This document shows, in pieces, positions 8,376 to 16,864 of a stretch of 64,000 nt of DNA. Position numbers and translations under genes: made by a program. This DNA comes from Candidatus Kapaibacterium sp. GTDB taxonomy: Bacteria > Bacteroidota > Ignavibacteria > Kapaibacteriales > UBA2268. Numbering within the stretch: the first letter of the stretch is position 1; each line of letters begins with the position of its first letter. Location: contig JAMLHE010000010.1 of NCBI GenBank assembly GCA_023957315.1, positions 1 through 64,000 of the forward strand, written 5' to 3'. A model generated the notes under the pieces. That model did not search any database, was not told the DNA's origin, and was given only the letters and a program-made list of their open reading frames with translations.

Positions 8376-9593
8376 ATGAAAAAGTTACTTATTATCATTT
8401 TGTCTCTTGTAGTAATATCGTGCTCCGAAAAAAAAGAACAGCCCGGAGAAACAGGAAAATTAGTCTTTTGGCACTTCTGGAGCGAACCAAACCACCGGAA
8501 AGTTCTGAAGGAAATCATAAACGGATTCGAGCAAGAATACGATTGCAAGGTCGAAACTGTCGAGCTTAGTTGGTCTGACGGCAAAACTAAATTGTTTGCG
8601 GCGTTCAATTCCTCTACTGCTCCCGATGTTTTGGAACTTGGCTCCGATTGGGTTGCACAATTTTCATCGGCGGGCGTTCTCGAAAAATTGACAGATGAGG
8701 AAGCAAATCTCAGTCAATATGTTGAATTTTCGACTGCACCATCATTGTGGAAAGACAGCATTTATGCCTTACCCTGGATAGTTGATACAAGGGTGCTGTA
8801 TGTCAACAAGGCTTTGTTGCATCAAGCAGGTATTGAAGATACGAAAGTTACCAACACAAAGCAATTGCTTGAAAATGCCGAAAAAGTAAATGCTATAGAA
8901 GGAGTCTATGGTTACGGGGCAACCGGTTCGGGCTCGCACATGATTTACAAAAAAGTCGTATCATTATTTTGGACTTATGGCGGTACAATTTTGGATTCGT
9001 CAGGCAAACCAGTCATCAATTCTGCCCAAAATATCAAAGCTCTCGAATCATACGTTCGACTTTCTCAAAATGGCTTAATAGAAACACAGCGTCAATTGGA
9101 TTCACGATTCGCCGAAGGTAAACTCGGATATTGGGTTTCCGGAGGTTGGCTCTTGGAAAAAATTAAGAACGAGAATCCTACGCTCAATTTTGAAGTTCAG
9201 TTGGTCCCGGGAGTAAATGACAGTCTCGGAATATCTTTTGCAGGTGGAGAATACCTTGCTATCAGCAAGTCAAGTCAAAATCGCGAACTGTCCTTGAAAT
9301 TTATCAAATATATGACTTCGGGCGAAAATGCCATCAAATTCAGTAGTAAGATTATCGAAGCAGGATTTCCTGCAGATAAAAATTATTACAGAGACGATTT
9401 TTACCAAAGTCAGCCAAATAGATTGGTCTTCGCAAATCAGCTTAATCATGCTTTGATGACACCGGTTCACCCGAAATGGTTAGATATCGAAGCAATAATT
9501 GAGGAAGCTGCAGTCGAAGCTCTATATGGAAAGAAAACTGCCAAGGAATCTTTGGATGATGCACAAGCAAAGTTATTGTTAATTTTTAAATAA
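8376..9593 (+). CDS. ABC transporter sugar-type solute-binding lipoprotein
   Basis: 405 residues. A lipoprotein signal (MKKLLIIILSLVVISCS, lipid-anchored Cys16) is followed by an extracellular solute-binding protein fold of the family 1/8 type: GKLVFWHFWSEPN, then FEQEYDCKVETVELSW, APDVLELGSDWVAQF, and SIYALPWIVDTRVLYVNK in the usual places. These proteins deliver sugars or oligosaccharides to ABC permeases. No permease or ATPase gene is adjacent: upstream is divergent pyrG, downstream the feo locus. It must work with components encoded elsewhere, or be an orphan. Ligand unknown. Confidence 0.85.
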   Translation: MKKLLIIILSLVVISCSEKKEQPGETGKLVFWHFWSEPNHRKVLKEIINGFEQEYDCKVETVELSWSDGKTKLFAAFNSSTAPDVLELGSDWVAQFSSAGVLEKLTDEEANLSQYVEFSTAPSLWKDSIYALPWIVDTRVLYVNKALLHQAGIEDTKVTNTKQLLENAEKVNAIEGVYGYGATGSGSHMIYKKVVSLFWTYGGTILDSSGKPVINSAQNIKALESYVRLSQNGLIETQRQLDSRFAEGKLGYWVSGGWLLEKIKNENPTLNFEVQLVPGVNDSLGISFAGGEYLAISKSSQNRELSLKFIKYMTSGENAIKFSSKIIEAGFPADKNYYRDDFYQSQPNRLVFANQLNHALMTPVHPKWLDIEAIIEEAAVEALYGKKTAKESLDDAQAKLLLIFK

Positions 9594-9620
9594 TAATGCA
9601 ATCTATACTTGCTTATTTAG

Positions 9621-9656
9621 TTAGATTTGTCTAATTTTGTAATTAGATTTTTCTAA
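9621..9656 (+). promoter_or_regulatory. Two palindromic DtxR-type operators before feoA
   Basis: TTAGATTTGTCTAA (9621-9634) and TTAGATTTTTCTAA (9643-9656) are 14-bp palindromes (TTAGA-N4-TCTAA), starting 22 bp apart, i.e. two helical turns, and ending 19 bp before the feoA ATG. DtxR/MntR/IdeR-type repressors bind TTAG...CTAA dyads and repress feo with Fe2+ bound. A DtxR-family gene lies at 11947-12600. Binding is inferred. Confidence 0.75.
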
Positions 9657-9675
9657 TGATTATTGTGTGTATCAA

Positions 9676-9927
9676 ATGAAAGAATTGAATTTACTTCAAG
9701 CTGAATTAGGTAGAAATTTTGTAATAGAAAAGATAGATCTAGACAGGGAATCAAAATTACGGCTGCATACTATGGGTATTCATGCACGTAATATTTACGT
9801 CAAAACCGGTGGCAACTCCGCAAGCCCTGTATTAATAAGCAATGTGTCAAATATGTCAACCCCGATAGCTTTAGGGCAAAATTTGGCATCTAACATATAT
9901 ATTTCCTACATCCATGCCCCACACTAA
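9676..9927 (+). CDS. feoA: FeoA ferrous-iron transport accessory protein
   Basis: 83 residues starting at ATG MKELNLLQ; a GTG three codons upstream is less likely. It has the small SH3-like FeoA fold pattern: LRLHTMGIHARNIYVKTGG then PVLISNVSN and PIALGQNLASNIYI. FeoA stimulates FeoB at the inner membrane by contacting its cytoplasmic domain. It overlaps feoB by 14 bases, so the two are translationally coupled. The two TTAGA/TCTAA operators immediately upstream suggest iron-dependent repression. Confidence 0.85.
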   Translation: MKELNLLQAELGRNFVIEKIDLDRESKLRLHTMGIHARNIYVKTGGNSASPVLISNVSNMSTPIALGQNLASNIYISYIHAPH

Positions 9928-11854
9928 AACTATAGCGATTGTCGGGCAACCAAACGCAGGGAAAAGCACTTTATTCAACGTACTTTCAGATTTGAAGACC
10001 TCTACTTCAAATTTTGCGGGTACTTCGGTTCAAATGTCCGAATCCTTGATTAATATCTATGGAGATTACTTCAAAATAGTTGATTTGCCCGGTACTTATT
10101 CGCTGAACTATTCCGATAACGCCGAAAAAGTGACTTATGATTACCTGCTTAATGAAAAGGTTGACCTAATCATAAATGTGATGGATGCATCGCTATTTGT
10201 TCGGAGCTTGGAAATGACCGTCGAGATAATGGAATTAGGCATTCCGATGGTGGTGGCTCTCAATATGATGGACGAAGCTAAGTTCAGCGGTTTGGAAATA
10301 AACCAAGAAATTTTGGCTGATGAACTCAAAATTCCAATCGTACCGATTTCGGCAATTTATGGCAAAGGGGTAAAAGCACTCACGACAAAATGCTATGAAG
10401 TACTCCGAAAAAGTGAAATAAATTTTTCGCGATTTCCATATACTCAGCATATGGAGAAACACGTACATCGAATCAGTGCGGAAATTCAAAATCGAAGCTC
10501 AAAATCGTATAGGGTTTCTGATGTGTTCTTGGCTATCAAAGCCATCGAAAATCCTGAACTATTGCCCTTAGAATTGCAATCATCTCTTAGTACAGCTTTG
10601 AAAGTAGTCGAAACTGAAATCAAACTCGAGCACAATGTTGATACTTACGAAGCTATCTCGTACGAACGACATCATTTATCAATGAAAATTGCCGAAAAAG
10701 CATCACGATTTACGCCTAAAGATAAACTGAACTTCATAGATAGACTTGATAGATTCATCATGAATCCGAAATATGGATTCTTGTCATTACCAATATTTTT
10801 CGGGCTGATGTTTGTAACGATATTTTACGTAGGGAATTTCCTAACAGAACTGATAGAACCTGCATTTGACTTCATAGGGAGCTTGTATTCGCCACTGAAA
10901 GAATGGAATATGTTCGCCTGGTTTACAGTAGATGGGATTGTTCAGGGGATTACGGGTGCAATCGGGATAGTATTGCCCTATTTCCTGCCGCTCGTGTTCC
11001 TCACTGCATTTTTCGAGGATACAGGCTATTTGGCTCGTTTAGCATTTTTAATCGACAACACAATCCACCGAATCGGCTTGCACGGCAAATCAGTAGCGGC
11101 ATTTATTTTGGGAGTCGGTTGCACTGTACCTGCAATTTATGCGACACGCATACTCGAATCACGACGAGACAGGATTTTGACTGGGATATTAGTACCATTT
11201 GTGCCATGTTCGGCAAGGATTGCCGTAATATTTGCACTCACAGCCGCATTTGCAGGACCAGTTTGGGCAATTGTAATATTTTTGTATGTGATTTTAGTAA
11301 TCGCAGTCAACGGCAAATTGATTTCATTATTCTTAAAGAAGCCGATTGGGCTGATTTTGGAAATTCCGGTACTTAGAATGCCGCAAATATCTATGACTTT
11401 TCGCAAGACTTGGTATAAAATCATCGAATTTCTCAAGGAAGCATTGCCGTTTTTGATACTTGGCAGCATATTTTTGGGATGGATAGAATATTTTGATATA
11501 GCTATGTATGTAGATTTGCTTTTCGCACCTATACTCGAGTATGTATTGAATTTACCTGAAGAATTGGGTTCTACATTAGTGTTTGGGTTCTTTCGCAAAG
11601 AGCTGATTTTGGTCATGGTCAACCAAGCATTAGGAGTAGAAAGTTTGGAACTTTTGCCGTTGACGACAGCTCAAGTTATGACATTCATTGCCTTTGTAAC
11701 TTTCTATTTTCCGTGTTTCACAACTTTTGTAGTCATCTGGAAGGAGTTTGGAGCAAAGGTAGCAACAGGTTCGGCGGTTTTAAGTATTTTGGTTGCAATC
11801 GGTTCCGCACTTATTTTTAGATTTTTATTTTATGTAATTGAATATTTTATTTAG
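9914..11854 (+). CDS. feoB: FeoB ferrous-iron transporter
   Basis: 646 residues. The N-terminal G domain shows G1 GQPNAGKST (11-19), G3 DLPGTYSL, and G4 NMMD in VVALNMMDEAK, followed by the helical GDI-like domain. From about residue 285 there are hydrophobic segments with the Gate motifs containing conserved Cys (GVGCTVPAIYATR; FVPCSARIAVI), followed by the C-terminal membrane helices. The length is near the short end of the family. FeoB imports Fe2+ across the inner membrane. It is the second gene of feoAB, followed 92 bases later by a DtxR-family regulator. Confidence 0.95.
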   Translation: MPHTKTIAIVGQPNAGKSTLFNVLSDLKTSTSNFAGTSVQMSESLINIYGDYFKIVDLPGTYSLNYSDNAEKVTYDYLLNEKVDLIINVMDASLFVRSLEMTVEIMELGIPMVVALNMMDEAKFSGLEINQEILADELKIPIVPISAIYGKGVKALTTKCYEVLRKSEINFSRFPYTQHMEKHVHRISAEIQNRSSKSYRVSDVFLAIKAIENPELLPLELQSSLSTALKVVETEIKLEHNVDTYEAISYERHHLSMKIAEKASRFTPKDKLNFIDRLDRFIMNPKYGFLSLPIFFGLMFVTIFYVGNFLTELIEPAFDFIGSLYSPLKEWNMFAWFTVDGIVQGITGAIGIVLPYFLPLVFLTAFFEDTGYLARLAFLIDNTIHRIGLHGKSVAAFILGVGCTVPAIYATRILESRRDRILTGILVPFVPCSARIAVIFALTAAFAGPVWAIVIFLYVILVIAVNGKLISLFLKKPIGLILEIPVLRMPQISMTFRKTWYKIIEFLKEALPFLILGSIFLGWIEYFDIAMYVDLLFAPILEYVLNLPEELGSTLVFGFFRKELILVMVNQALGVESLELLPLTTAQVMTFIAFVTFYFPCFTTFVVIWKEFGAKVATGSAVLSILVAIGSALIFRFLFYVIEYFI

Positions 11855-11871
11855 ATATTTGTAAAAAATTT

Positions 11872-11886
11872 CTTACTTTAGGTAAG
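11872..11886 (+). promoter_or_regulatory. Palindrome before DtxR-family gene
   Basis: CTTAC-TTTAG-GTAAG is a perfect 5-bp dyad 60 bp upstream of the regulator ATG. It differs from the feoA-side TTAGA/TCTAA boxes. It may be a promoter-proximal autoregulatory site or a chance dyad in AT-rich sequence. Confidence 0.35.
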
Positions 11887-11946
11887 ATTAAAAATTAGTT
11901 TCTTTTTATGTGTAAAATTATTGTGTTAAAATTATAAAAAAATGTT

Positions 11947-12600
11947 ATGTTAAGTCAATCAGTTCAAGACTACTTGAAAACAATCTATAAGCTGCAGGAA
12001 AATACTTCTGCAGTTTCTACCACTCAAATAGCCAAAGAGTTGGATATATCCGGTGCTTCAGTTACCGGCATGTTGAAGCGTTTAGCTGCTATGAAATTAG
12101 TGGACTATAACTCATACAAGGGTGTACGTTTGACCGAAGACGGAACCAAAGTTGCTCTTGAAATTTTACGTCACCACAGACTTTTAGAGCTTTACCTTAA
12201 AGAATCACTCGGCTTTTCATTAGCAAAAGTTCATGATGAAGCTTGTCGTTTGGAGCATTACGTTTCCGATGAATTCGTTGAGCGTATTGATGATTTGTTA
12301 GGTCGCCCCGAATACAGCCCATTAGGCAATCCTATTCCGACTAAGGAAGGCAGGATTCCCGAAAGCAGCTATTTGCCGGTGACAGATGCTGAACTCAACA
12401 AGCAATACATAATCAAGCGAATTGCCGATGACAATCATGAAATGGTTGCCTATTTTGAGGAAGTCGGATTGATTCCGGGCGTTGATATTATGGTGCTATC
12501 CAAAGCTCATTTCAACGGTCCTCTCACGATTAAGTACAGCGGTAAAGAATACATCGTTGGCAACGAAGTGGGTAGAAACATCTACGTTGACGCCATATAA
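11947..12600 (+). CDS. DtxR/MntR-family metal-dependent regulator
   Basis: 217 residues. An N-terminal winged HTH (SAVSTTQIAKELDISGASVTGMLKRLAAMKLVDY, about 18-52) and wing (GVRLTEDG) are followed by the dimerisation/metal-binding segment (LRHHRLLELYL, EACRLEHYVSDE), where His and Glu/Cys ligands of DtxR/MntR proteins lie. From about residue 145 an SH3-like FeoA domain follows (VGLIPGVDIMVLSKA, GNEVGRNIYVDAI). The three-domain layout fits IdeR/DtxR more than short MntR. By position it should control feoAB through the operators at 9621-9656. Fe2+ versus Mn2+ as co-repressor cannot be told from sequence alone. Confidence 0.9.
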   Translation: MLSQSVQDYLKTIYKLQENTSAVSTTQIAKELDISGASVTGMLKRLAAMKLVDYNSYKGVRLTEDGTKVALEILRHHRLLELYLKESLGFSLAKVHDEACRLEHYVSDEFVERIDDLLGRPEYSPLGNPIPTKEGRIPESSYLPVTDAELNKQYIIKRIADDNHEMVAYFEEVGLIPGVDIMVLSKAHFNGPLTIKYSGKEYIVGNEVGRNIYVDAI

Positions 12601-12617
12601 GATTGGGTTTCACATAT

Positions 12618-12658
12618 AAAAAAACGCTGTCTCGAACAATCAAGACAGCGTTTTTTTT
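12618..12658. terminator. Bidirectional terminator
   Basis: ACGCTGTCT pairs with AGACAGCGT across a 10-base loop, flanked by A and T runs, giving terminators for the DtxR-family gene (plus) and for the convergent lipoprotein gene (minus). Confidence 0.9.
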
Positions 12659-12671
12659 ATTTATACAAGAT

Positions 12672-13466
12672 TTATTCTGCTTTGACATTAGTTCTTAGCA
12701 AAATTTCTTCTCTGCCTTTAATCGGCACATTATATGTGCCTAATGGGGTAACCAACTTAACTAACAAAGGTTCGGCGCGATACTTAATCAAACCAATATT
12801 ATCGGCATAATAATATCTGATGTTAATCTTTTCGTCAATATCAACATCAACCGGCCAGCCAAATGATGTTATTGTGAATACGCCTGAAATATGGTTTTCG
12901 ACTATAAATTCTTGAGCATTATAAGATTGTCCCATAATTCCTGAAAGTTTTACTATTCCGCCTTTTCTACCAACGATTTTTAATGTACCAGTCAACTTGC
13001 CAGCAACACCCTCCATTTCAATCTCAAATTCATTTAATGCAAGCTCAAAAATATCCCAAGAGGATTGATTTTCATCAGCAATCTTCACCCATTGGTCATC
13101 AATTTCGCTATAAGGCAAAGGGAAATCATCCGGGTCTGGCAAAATCACATCCAACAAAGTATATAACTCAGTCTCAGTTTTATATTTATAAGTGTTTCCA
13201 ACGTGGTCATCACCTTCATAGTTTTTGAATTCAAAGCATTCTTTACCAAGTTTGGTTGTTGTCTTTGAAATAGCTACCGAATCAGTTGTAGTCGCTGTTA
13301 CTTTTCCTTCGCCATCAAGTTCTTTGGATTCATAAACCCAGTAAGAACCGGTAGTCATTGGGTAATATTCAGCATCGGTATTGGTATTTGGAGCTTTATC
13401 CTCCGAACAAGAAAAAAGTGCAAACAACGCAAAAGTTGTTAAGATGATAGTCAAAAATTTAGTCAT
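12672..13466 (-). CDS. Hypothetical lipoprotein
   Basis: 264 residues from ATG MTKFLTIILTTF, with a good ribosome-binding site (AGGTGGAG) six bases upstream; an in-frame GTG at 13478 lies inside that site and is rejected. Signal peptide and lipobox LFALFSC, then SEDKAPNTNTDAEYYPMTTGSYWVYESKEL. The phrase YYPMTTGSYWVY is common at the start of Bacteroidota secreted lipoproteins of unknown role. The rest is predicted beta-rich with no recognised catalytic motif. It probably sits in the periplasm or on the outer membrane. Confidence 0.75.
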   Translation of the reverse strand: MTKFLTIILTTFALFALFSCSEDKAPNTNTDAEYYPMTTGSYWVYESKELDGEGKVTATTTDSVAISKTTTKLGKECFEFKNYEGDDHVGNTYKYKTETELYTLLDVILPDPDDFPLPYSEIDDQWVKIADENQSSWDIFELALNEFEIEMEGVAGKLTGTLKIVGRKGGIVKLSGIMGQSYNAQEFIVENHISGVFTITSFGWPVDVDIDEKINIRYYYADNIGLIKYRAEPLLVKLVTPLGTYNVPIKGREEILLRTNVKAE

Positions 13467-13681
13467 AAGTATCTCCACCTATTATGTTTTAAAATATAAT
13501 GGTAAAACGGAACTCAAGAAAAAATGTTTCAAAGGATTTACATATAAATTGCAATGCTTGAAAATTTATTAGTTACCTATTGATTGCTCATTTCGTCTAT
13601 ACTATAAACAAACAAGAATTTGATTTTTTGAACGTTTATTAACAAGTTAAGTAATAATATTAAATATAGGTAGGAGTAATA

Positions 13682-15202
13682 ATGAAAAGGACTTTAGTAG
13701 TCTCAGTCCTGATGGTCGGAATCGGCATCTTCATGGGTGTCTTGCTTGTGTCCAACCTTAGTTTGGGCTCTTTAAACTCGCTTTTTGCAGACGAGAATAC
13801 AAAATTAGGAGCGGATAATCCACCAATCAAAGCGGACGAATCTGCTATGATTTTAAACAGAACTTTCGTTGCAGTAAGCGAAGCTGTACTGCCAACTGTA
13901 GTATATATTAGTGTTGATGCAGAAATTACTCGTGGTGGTGGCAGTTTGTTCGAACGATTTTTTGGACAACAACCCGATGGTCATCCCGATATTCGACCCG
14001 AACAACGTCGCCAACGTGGAAGCGGCTCGGGGGTTATCATATCGTCGAACGGTTACATCGTAACAAATAATCACGTTGTAGAAAATGCTACAAAAGGTGG
14101 AATAAAAGTAATGACTTACGATAAGAAAGAATATACTGCCAAAGTGGTTGGAACAGACCCATTGACAGACTTGGCTTTACTTAAAATTGAAGTTGAAGGA
14201 CTAAGCTCGGTTCACTTCGGAAATATCGATAATCTAAAAGTCGGTGAGTTGGTACTTGCAGTCGGCAACCCAATCGGGCTGAATCATACCGTTACAAGCG
14301 GCATTGTTAGTGCTACCGGTAGAGGCGCCCGTGGTAGGTCAGAACCAAACAGCATCGAACATTACATTCAAACTGATGCAGCAATTAATCCCGGCAATAG
14401 TGGCGGCGGGCTTTTCGACATAAACGGCTCGCTGATTGGAATCAATACAGCCATCGCAACAGAAACCGGTGCTTTCATGGGTTACGGGTTTGCAATTCCG
14501 GTTGATTTGGTGAAAGCTGTTGTAGATGATTTGATTGATGACGGAAAAATTAATCGCGGCTATATCGGGGTCTTTATCACAAATGTTGATGAATTGGTTG
14601 CCAAAGGATTTGGAATGCCAAAAGTTCAAGGGGTTTTGGTAGAAAATTTAGTCGAAGATGGCGCTGCCAGATCTGCAGGAGTTGAAAAAGGTGACGTAAT
14701 ACTCGAAATCGAAGGCAGAGAAGTCAATTCGCCCTCAGAATTACAAAGCCGTATTGTATTCCACAAAGCAGGCGACAAAGTAATGCTTACAATATGGAGA
14801 AACGCCGAAATTATAAAAATCCCCGTCAAACTTAAAGCAAGAGATGAAGATGAAGTAATTGCGGGCAGAACAAATATCCCCGATGAAAAAGAAGAAAAGG
14901 AAAATGACGTCGTAAAATTCGATAATCTCGGATTCACTGTAGAATCATTGACAAAAGATATAAAAGACGAATACGATGTCAAAAGCGGAGTATTGGTAAG
15001 CGATGTTGCAAGATATGGTGCAGCAGCCGAACGCGGTTTGATGCCAAAAGGAGTAATTACAAATATTGACCGCAAACCTGTAAATTCACCTAAAGAATTG
15101 AAAAAGATTTTAGACAGTAAAAAGAAGGGCGACGTAATAATTTTGAACGTTAAGTATCCCAACCGCAGCCAAATCGTAGCTCTCGAAGTCGGACCATCCT
15201 AA
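13682..15202 (+). CDS. htrA: HtrA/DegP-type periplasmic serine protease
   Basis: 506 residues. An N-terminal signal anchor (about 5-27) is followed by a trypsin-like domain with the catalytic triad His131 (TNNHVVEN), Asp163 (TDPLTDLALL) and Ser240 (INPGNSGGGLF). Two PDZ domains follow, about 285-370 (VLVENLVEDGAARSAG, GDVILEIEGREV) and 415-500 (GVLVSDVARYGAAAERG). This is the Do/DegQ layout used for periplasmic protein quality control. A ribosome-binding site (TAGGAG) precedes the ATG. It stands alone, between a divergent lipoprotein gene and a hairpin terminator. Confidence 0.95.
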   Translation: MKRTLVVSVLMVGIGIFMGVLLVSNLSLGSLNSLFADENTKLGADNPPIKADESAMILNRTFVAVSEAVLPTVVYISVDAEITRGGGSLFERFFGQQPDGHPDIRPEQRRQRGSGSGVIISSNGYIVTNNHVVENATKGGIKVMTYDKKEYTAKVVGTDPLTDLALLKIEVEGLSSVHFGNIDNLKVGELVLAVGNPIGLNHTVTSGIVSATGRGARGRSEPNSIEHYIQTDAAINPGNSGGGLFDINGSLIGINTAIATETGAFMGYGFAIPVDLVKAVVDDLIDDGKINRGYIGVFITNVDELVAKGFGMPKVQGVLVENLVEDGAARSAGVEKGDVILEIEGREVNSPSELQSRIVFHKAGDKVMLTIWRNAEIIKIPVKLKARDEDEVIAGRTNIPDEKEEKENDVVKFDNLGFTVESLTKDIKDEYDVKSGVLVSDVARYGAAAERGLMPKGVITNIDRKPVNSPKELKKILDSKKKGDVIILNVKYPNRSQIVALEVGPS

Positions 15203-15228
15203 GAAATTTGCTTGGGCTTAGTAATATG

Positions 15229-15261
15229 AACCTTCCGAAGGTTTGGAACCTTCGGAAGGTT
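15229..15261 (+). terminator. Hairpin terminator after htrA (palindromic repeat)
   Basis: AACCTTCCGAAGGTT, loop TGG, then AACCTTCGGAAGGTT form a perfect 15-bp stem, followed by a T8 run. A close relative sits at 18680-18712. A CTTCGACAGGCTCAGGG repeat, a type often seen dispersed between genes, follows at about 15319. Confidence 0.75.
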
Positions 15262-15350
15262 AAATGTTTTTTTTCTATTGATATTTAACCACTTCGTGGT
15301 AAAAGACCAAAAACCACCCTTCGACAGGCTCAGGGAGCGGATTTCGAAAT

Positions 15351-15959
15351 TTACACCATTTTACGCATAACGAACCAGCCACCGAAGCTTGCGAAAAGCA
15401 GTCCGAGAGCGATTAAGCCCCATTCGCCGAGAGTTGGTATGGTTGTGAAGATGCGCTGCTGACCGTAGAATGTGCCTTCGCTGTTCACCATGTAAGCACG
15501 AACGTAATATTTTGTGCCTAATTGCATACCGGTCAAATTTGATGCAAATATCGTAGAATTGCCTGATGTTGGTCCGGCTCCTTGTTCCGTTATACCGTCG
15601 TTGTCTAAAGTTGTTGGCATTGCTGAAGTTGACCAAACGACGCCTTTTTGGGTAACATCGTTGCCATCATCAATTAATTTGATGGAGCCGCCGCTTATTG
15701 CCGAATTATTTGTGATATTATAAACCGGTTGGGTTAAAATTATTGATTCGAGATACTGGGCATTTAGAAAACCTTCCTTATTTTTGTAGGAAGAATTTGA
15801 GCTTGTGCTCGCCGCAGGTTGACCAATAGTTCCGAAATTCTTGTACTGAGTATTATCCGATTGCCCACCACCGGCAGGAAACACATCTGTCTGGTTGGTT
15901 TGAGCAGAAAGCATCATCGGCAGCAGCATCAAAATCAAAATATACTTTATTATTTTCAT
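15351..15959 (-). CDS. Secreted protein with IPTL-CTERM sorting signal
   Basis: 202 residues. A signal peptide (MKIIKYILILMLLPMMLSAQ) is followed by a region with FPAGGGQSDNTQYKNFGTIGQPA, then a fibronectin-III-like segment (GVVWSTSAMPT, YYVRAYMVNSEGTFYGQ). The C-terminus, about 174-202, begins IPTLGEWGLIALGLL and ends with a hydrophobic helix and MRKMV: the IPTL-CTERM signature (motif, membrane helix, basic tail), processed by sorting enzymes in other bacteria. The processing enzyme is not in this window. It is likely displayed on the surface or retained in the envelope; its molecular role is unknown. Confidence 0.8.
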   Translation of the reverse strand: MKIIKYILILMLLPMMLSAQTNQTDVFPAGGGQSDNTQYKNFGTIGQPAASTSSNSSYKNKEGFLNAQYLESIILTQPVYNITNNSAISGGSIKLIDDGNDVTQKGVVWSTSAMPTTLDNDGITEQGAGPTSGNSTIFASNLTGMQLGTKYYVRAYMVNSEGTFYGQQRIFTTIPTLGEWGLIALGLLFASFGGWFVMRKMV

Positions 15960-16016
15960 ATGTATAGCCTAATCAATTTCTTCATAATTACTTACATTAC
16001 ACCAAAATGTTTACAA

Positions 16017-16850
16017 TTAAATTTTGTCAATCAAATAATTCACAAGATTTAAAATTCTATAAATTCCATCATAATTAATCTTACTTTCGGTATCACTTAA
16101 TTTGTGATAATCATCATGAATACCGGTAGTTAAGTTCAAAACATCTACACCATCTATAGCAAAGTATTTTAAATCCGACTTCATGATATTTTCATCATCA
16201 AACCTAAATGATATAAATTTATCATCATATTCATTCAATATTTCAGAGAATTTTAAATTCTTTATCGCACCACTAACTCTTAAAGTCGGGTTTGTAAGAT
16301 TTAATCTTCCTATCATATCAATATTTATAACAGCAGCAACTTTCAATGAACGATAAAATCCACTTCGAGTAAAAAATTCCGAGCCTAATAAACCAGCTTC
16401 GTGTCCAGACCAAGCAGCAATAATATAATTGTATTTTAATTTCTTATTCTTGCTTATTTGCTTTGATAACTCAAGAATCAATGAAACTCCAGACGCATTA
16501 TCATCAGCCCCAGGATGAATTCCTTTACGAACAATCTCGCGGGATTTATTAGAACCATTGCCGAGGTGATCGTAATGTGCACTAATAATTATGGTGCTAT
16601 CAGCTTGCCTATCAAAAATTCCAAGAATATTCGTGGCTTTGCTCTTCTCGAATGGAAATTTTTGAATATAAATTTCGCAATTGGATTTCAAAAGTTCACT
16701 GATAATATAATCTGCTGCAATTTGCTCTCCTTCAGTTGCTGGGTACCTACCATTTAATGAATCTGCTGTTAGGAATAGAATATGCTTTCTAAATTCTTGC
16801 GAATGAAGACTGACAAATGATAATAAGAAAAATATGATAAAAATTTTCAT
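16017..16850 (-). CDS. M28-family zinc aminopeptidase, secreted
   Basis: 277 residues with a signal peptide (MKIFIIFFLLSFVSLHSQ). The two-zinc site of M28 peptidases is complete: His92 and Asp94 in SAHYDHLG, the bridging Asp in HPGADDNASG (about 116), Glu151 in SGHEAGLLGS, Asp in INIDMIGR, and His in GIHDDYHK. A PA-like domain insertion is absent, so it is a compact member. It should cleave N-terminal residues from peptides in the periplasm or outside the cell. It follows the surface-protein gene at 16865 with 14 bases between, suggesting cotranscription. Confidence 0.9.
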   Translation of the reverse strand: MKIFIIFFLLSFVSLHSQEFRKHILFLTADSLNGRYPATEGEQIAADYIISELLKSNCEIYIQKFPFEKSKATNILGIFDRQADSTIIISAHYDHLGNGSNKSREIVRKGIHPGADDNASGVSLILELSKQISKNKKLKYNYIIAAWSGHEAGLLGSEFFTRSGFYRSLKVAAVINIDMIGRLNLTNPTLRVSGAIKNLKFSEILNEYDDKFISFRFDDENIMKSDLKYFAIDGVDVLNLTTGIHDDYHKLSDTESKINYDGIYRILNLVNYLIDKI

Positions 16851-16864
16851 AAATTTGAAATTTA

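Noticed and set aside
8376-9593. Complete ABC sugar import operon
   Set aside because: Only the binding protein is present; neighbours are pyrG (divergent) and feoA.
10903-11376. 157-codon frame inside feoB
   Set aside because: Shifted-frame shadow; Cys/Arg-rich nonsense translation within a fully conserved feoB.
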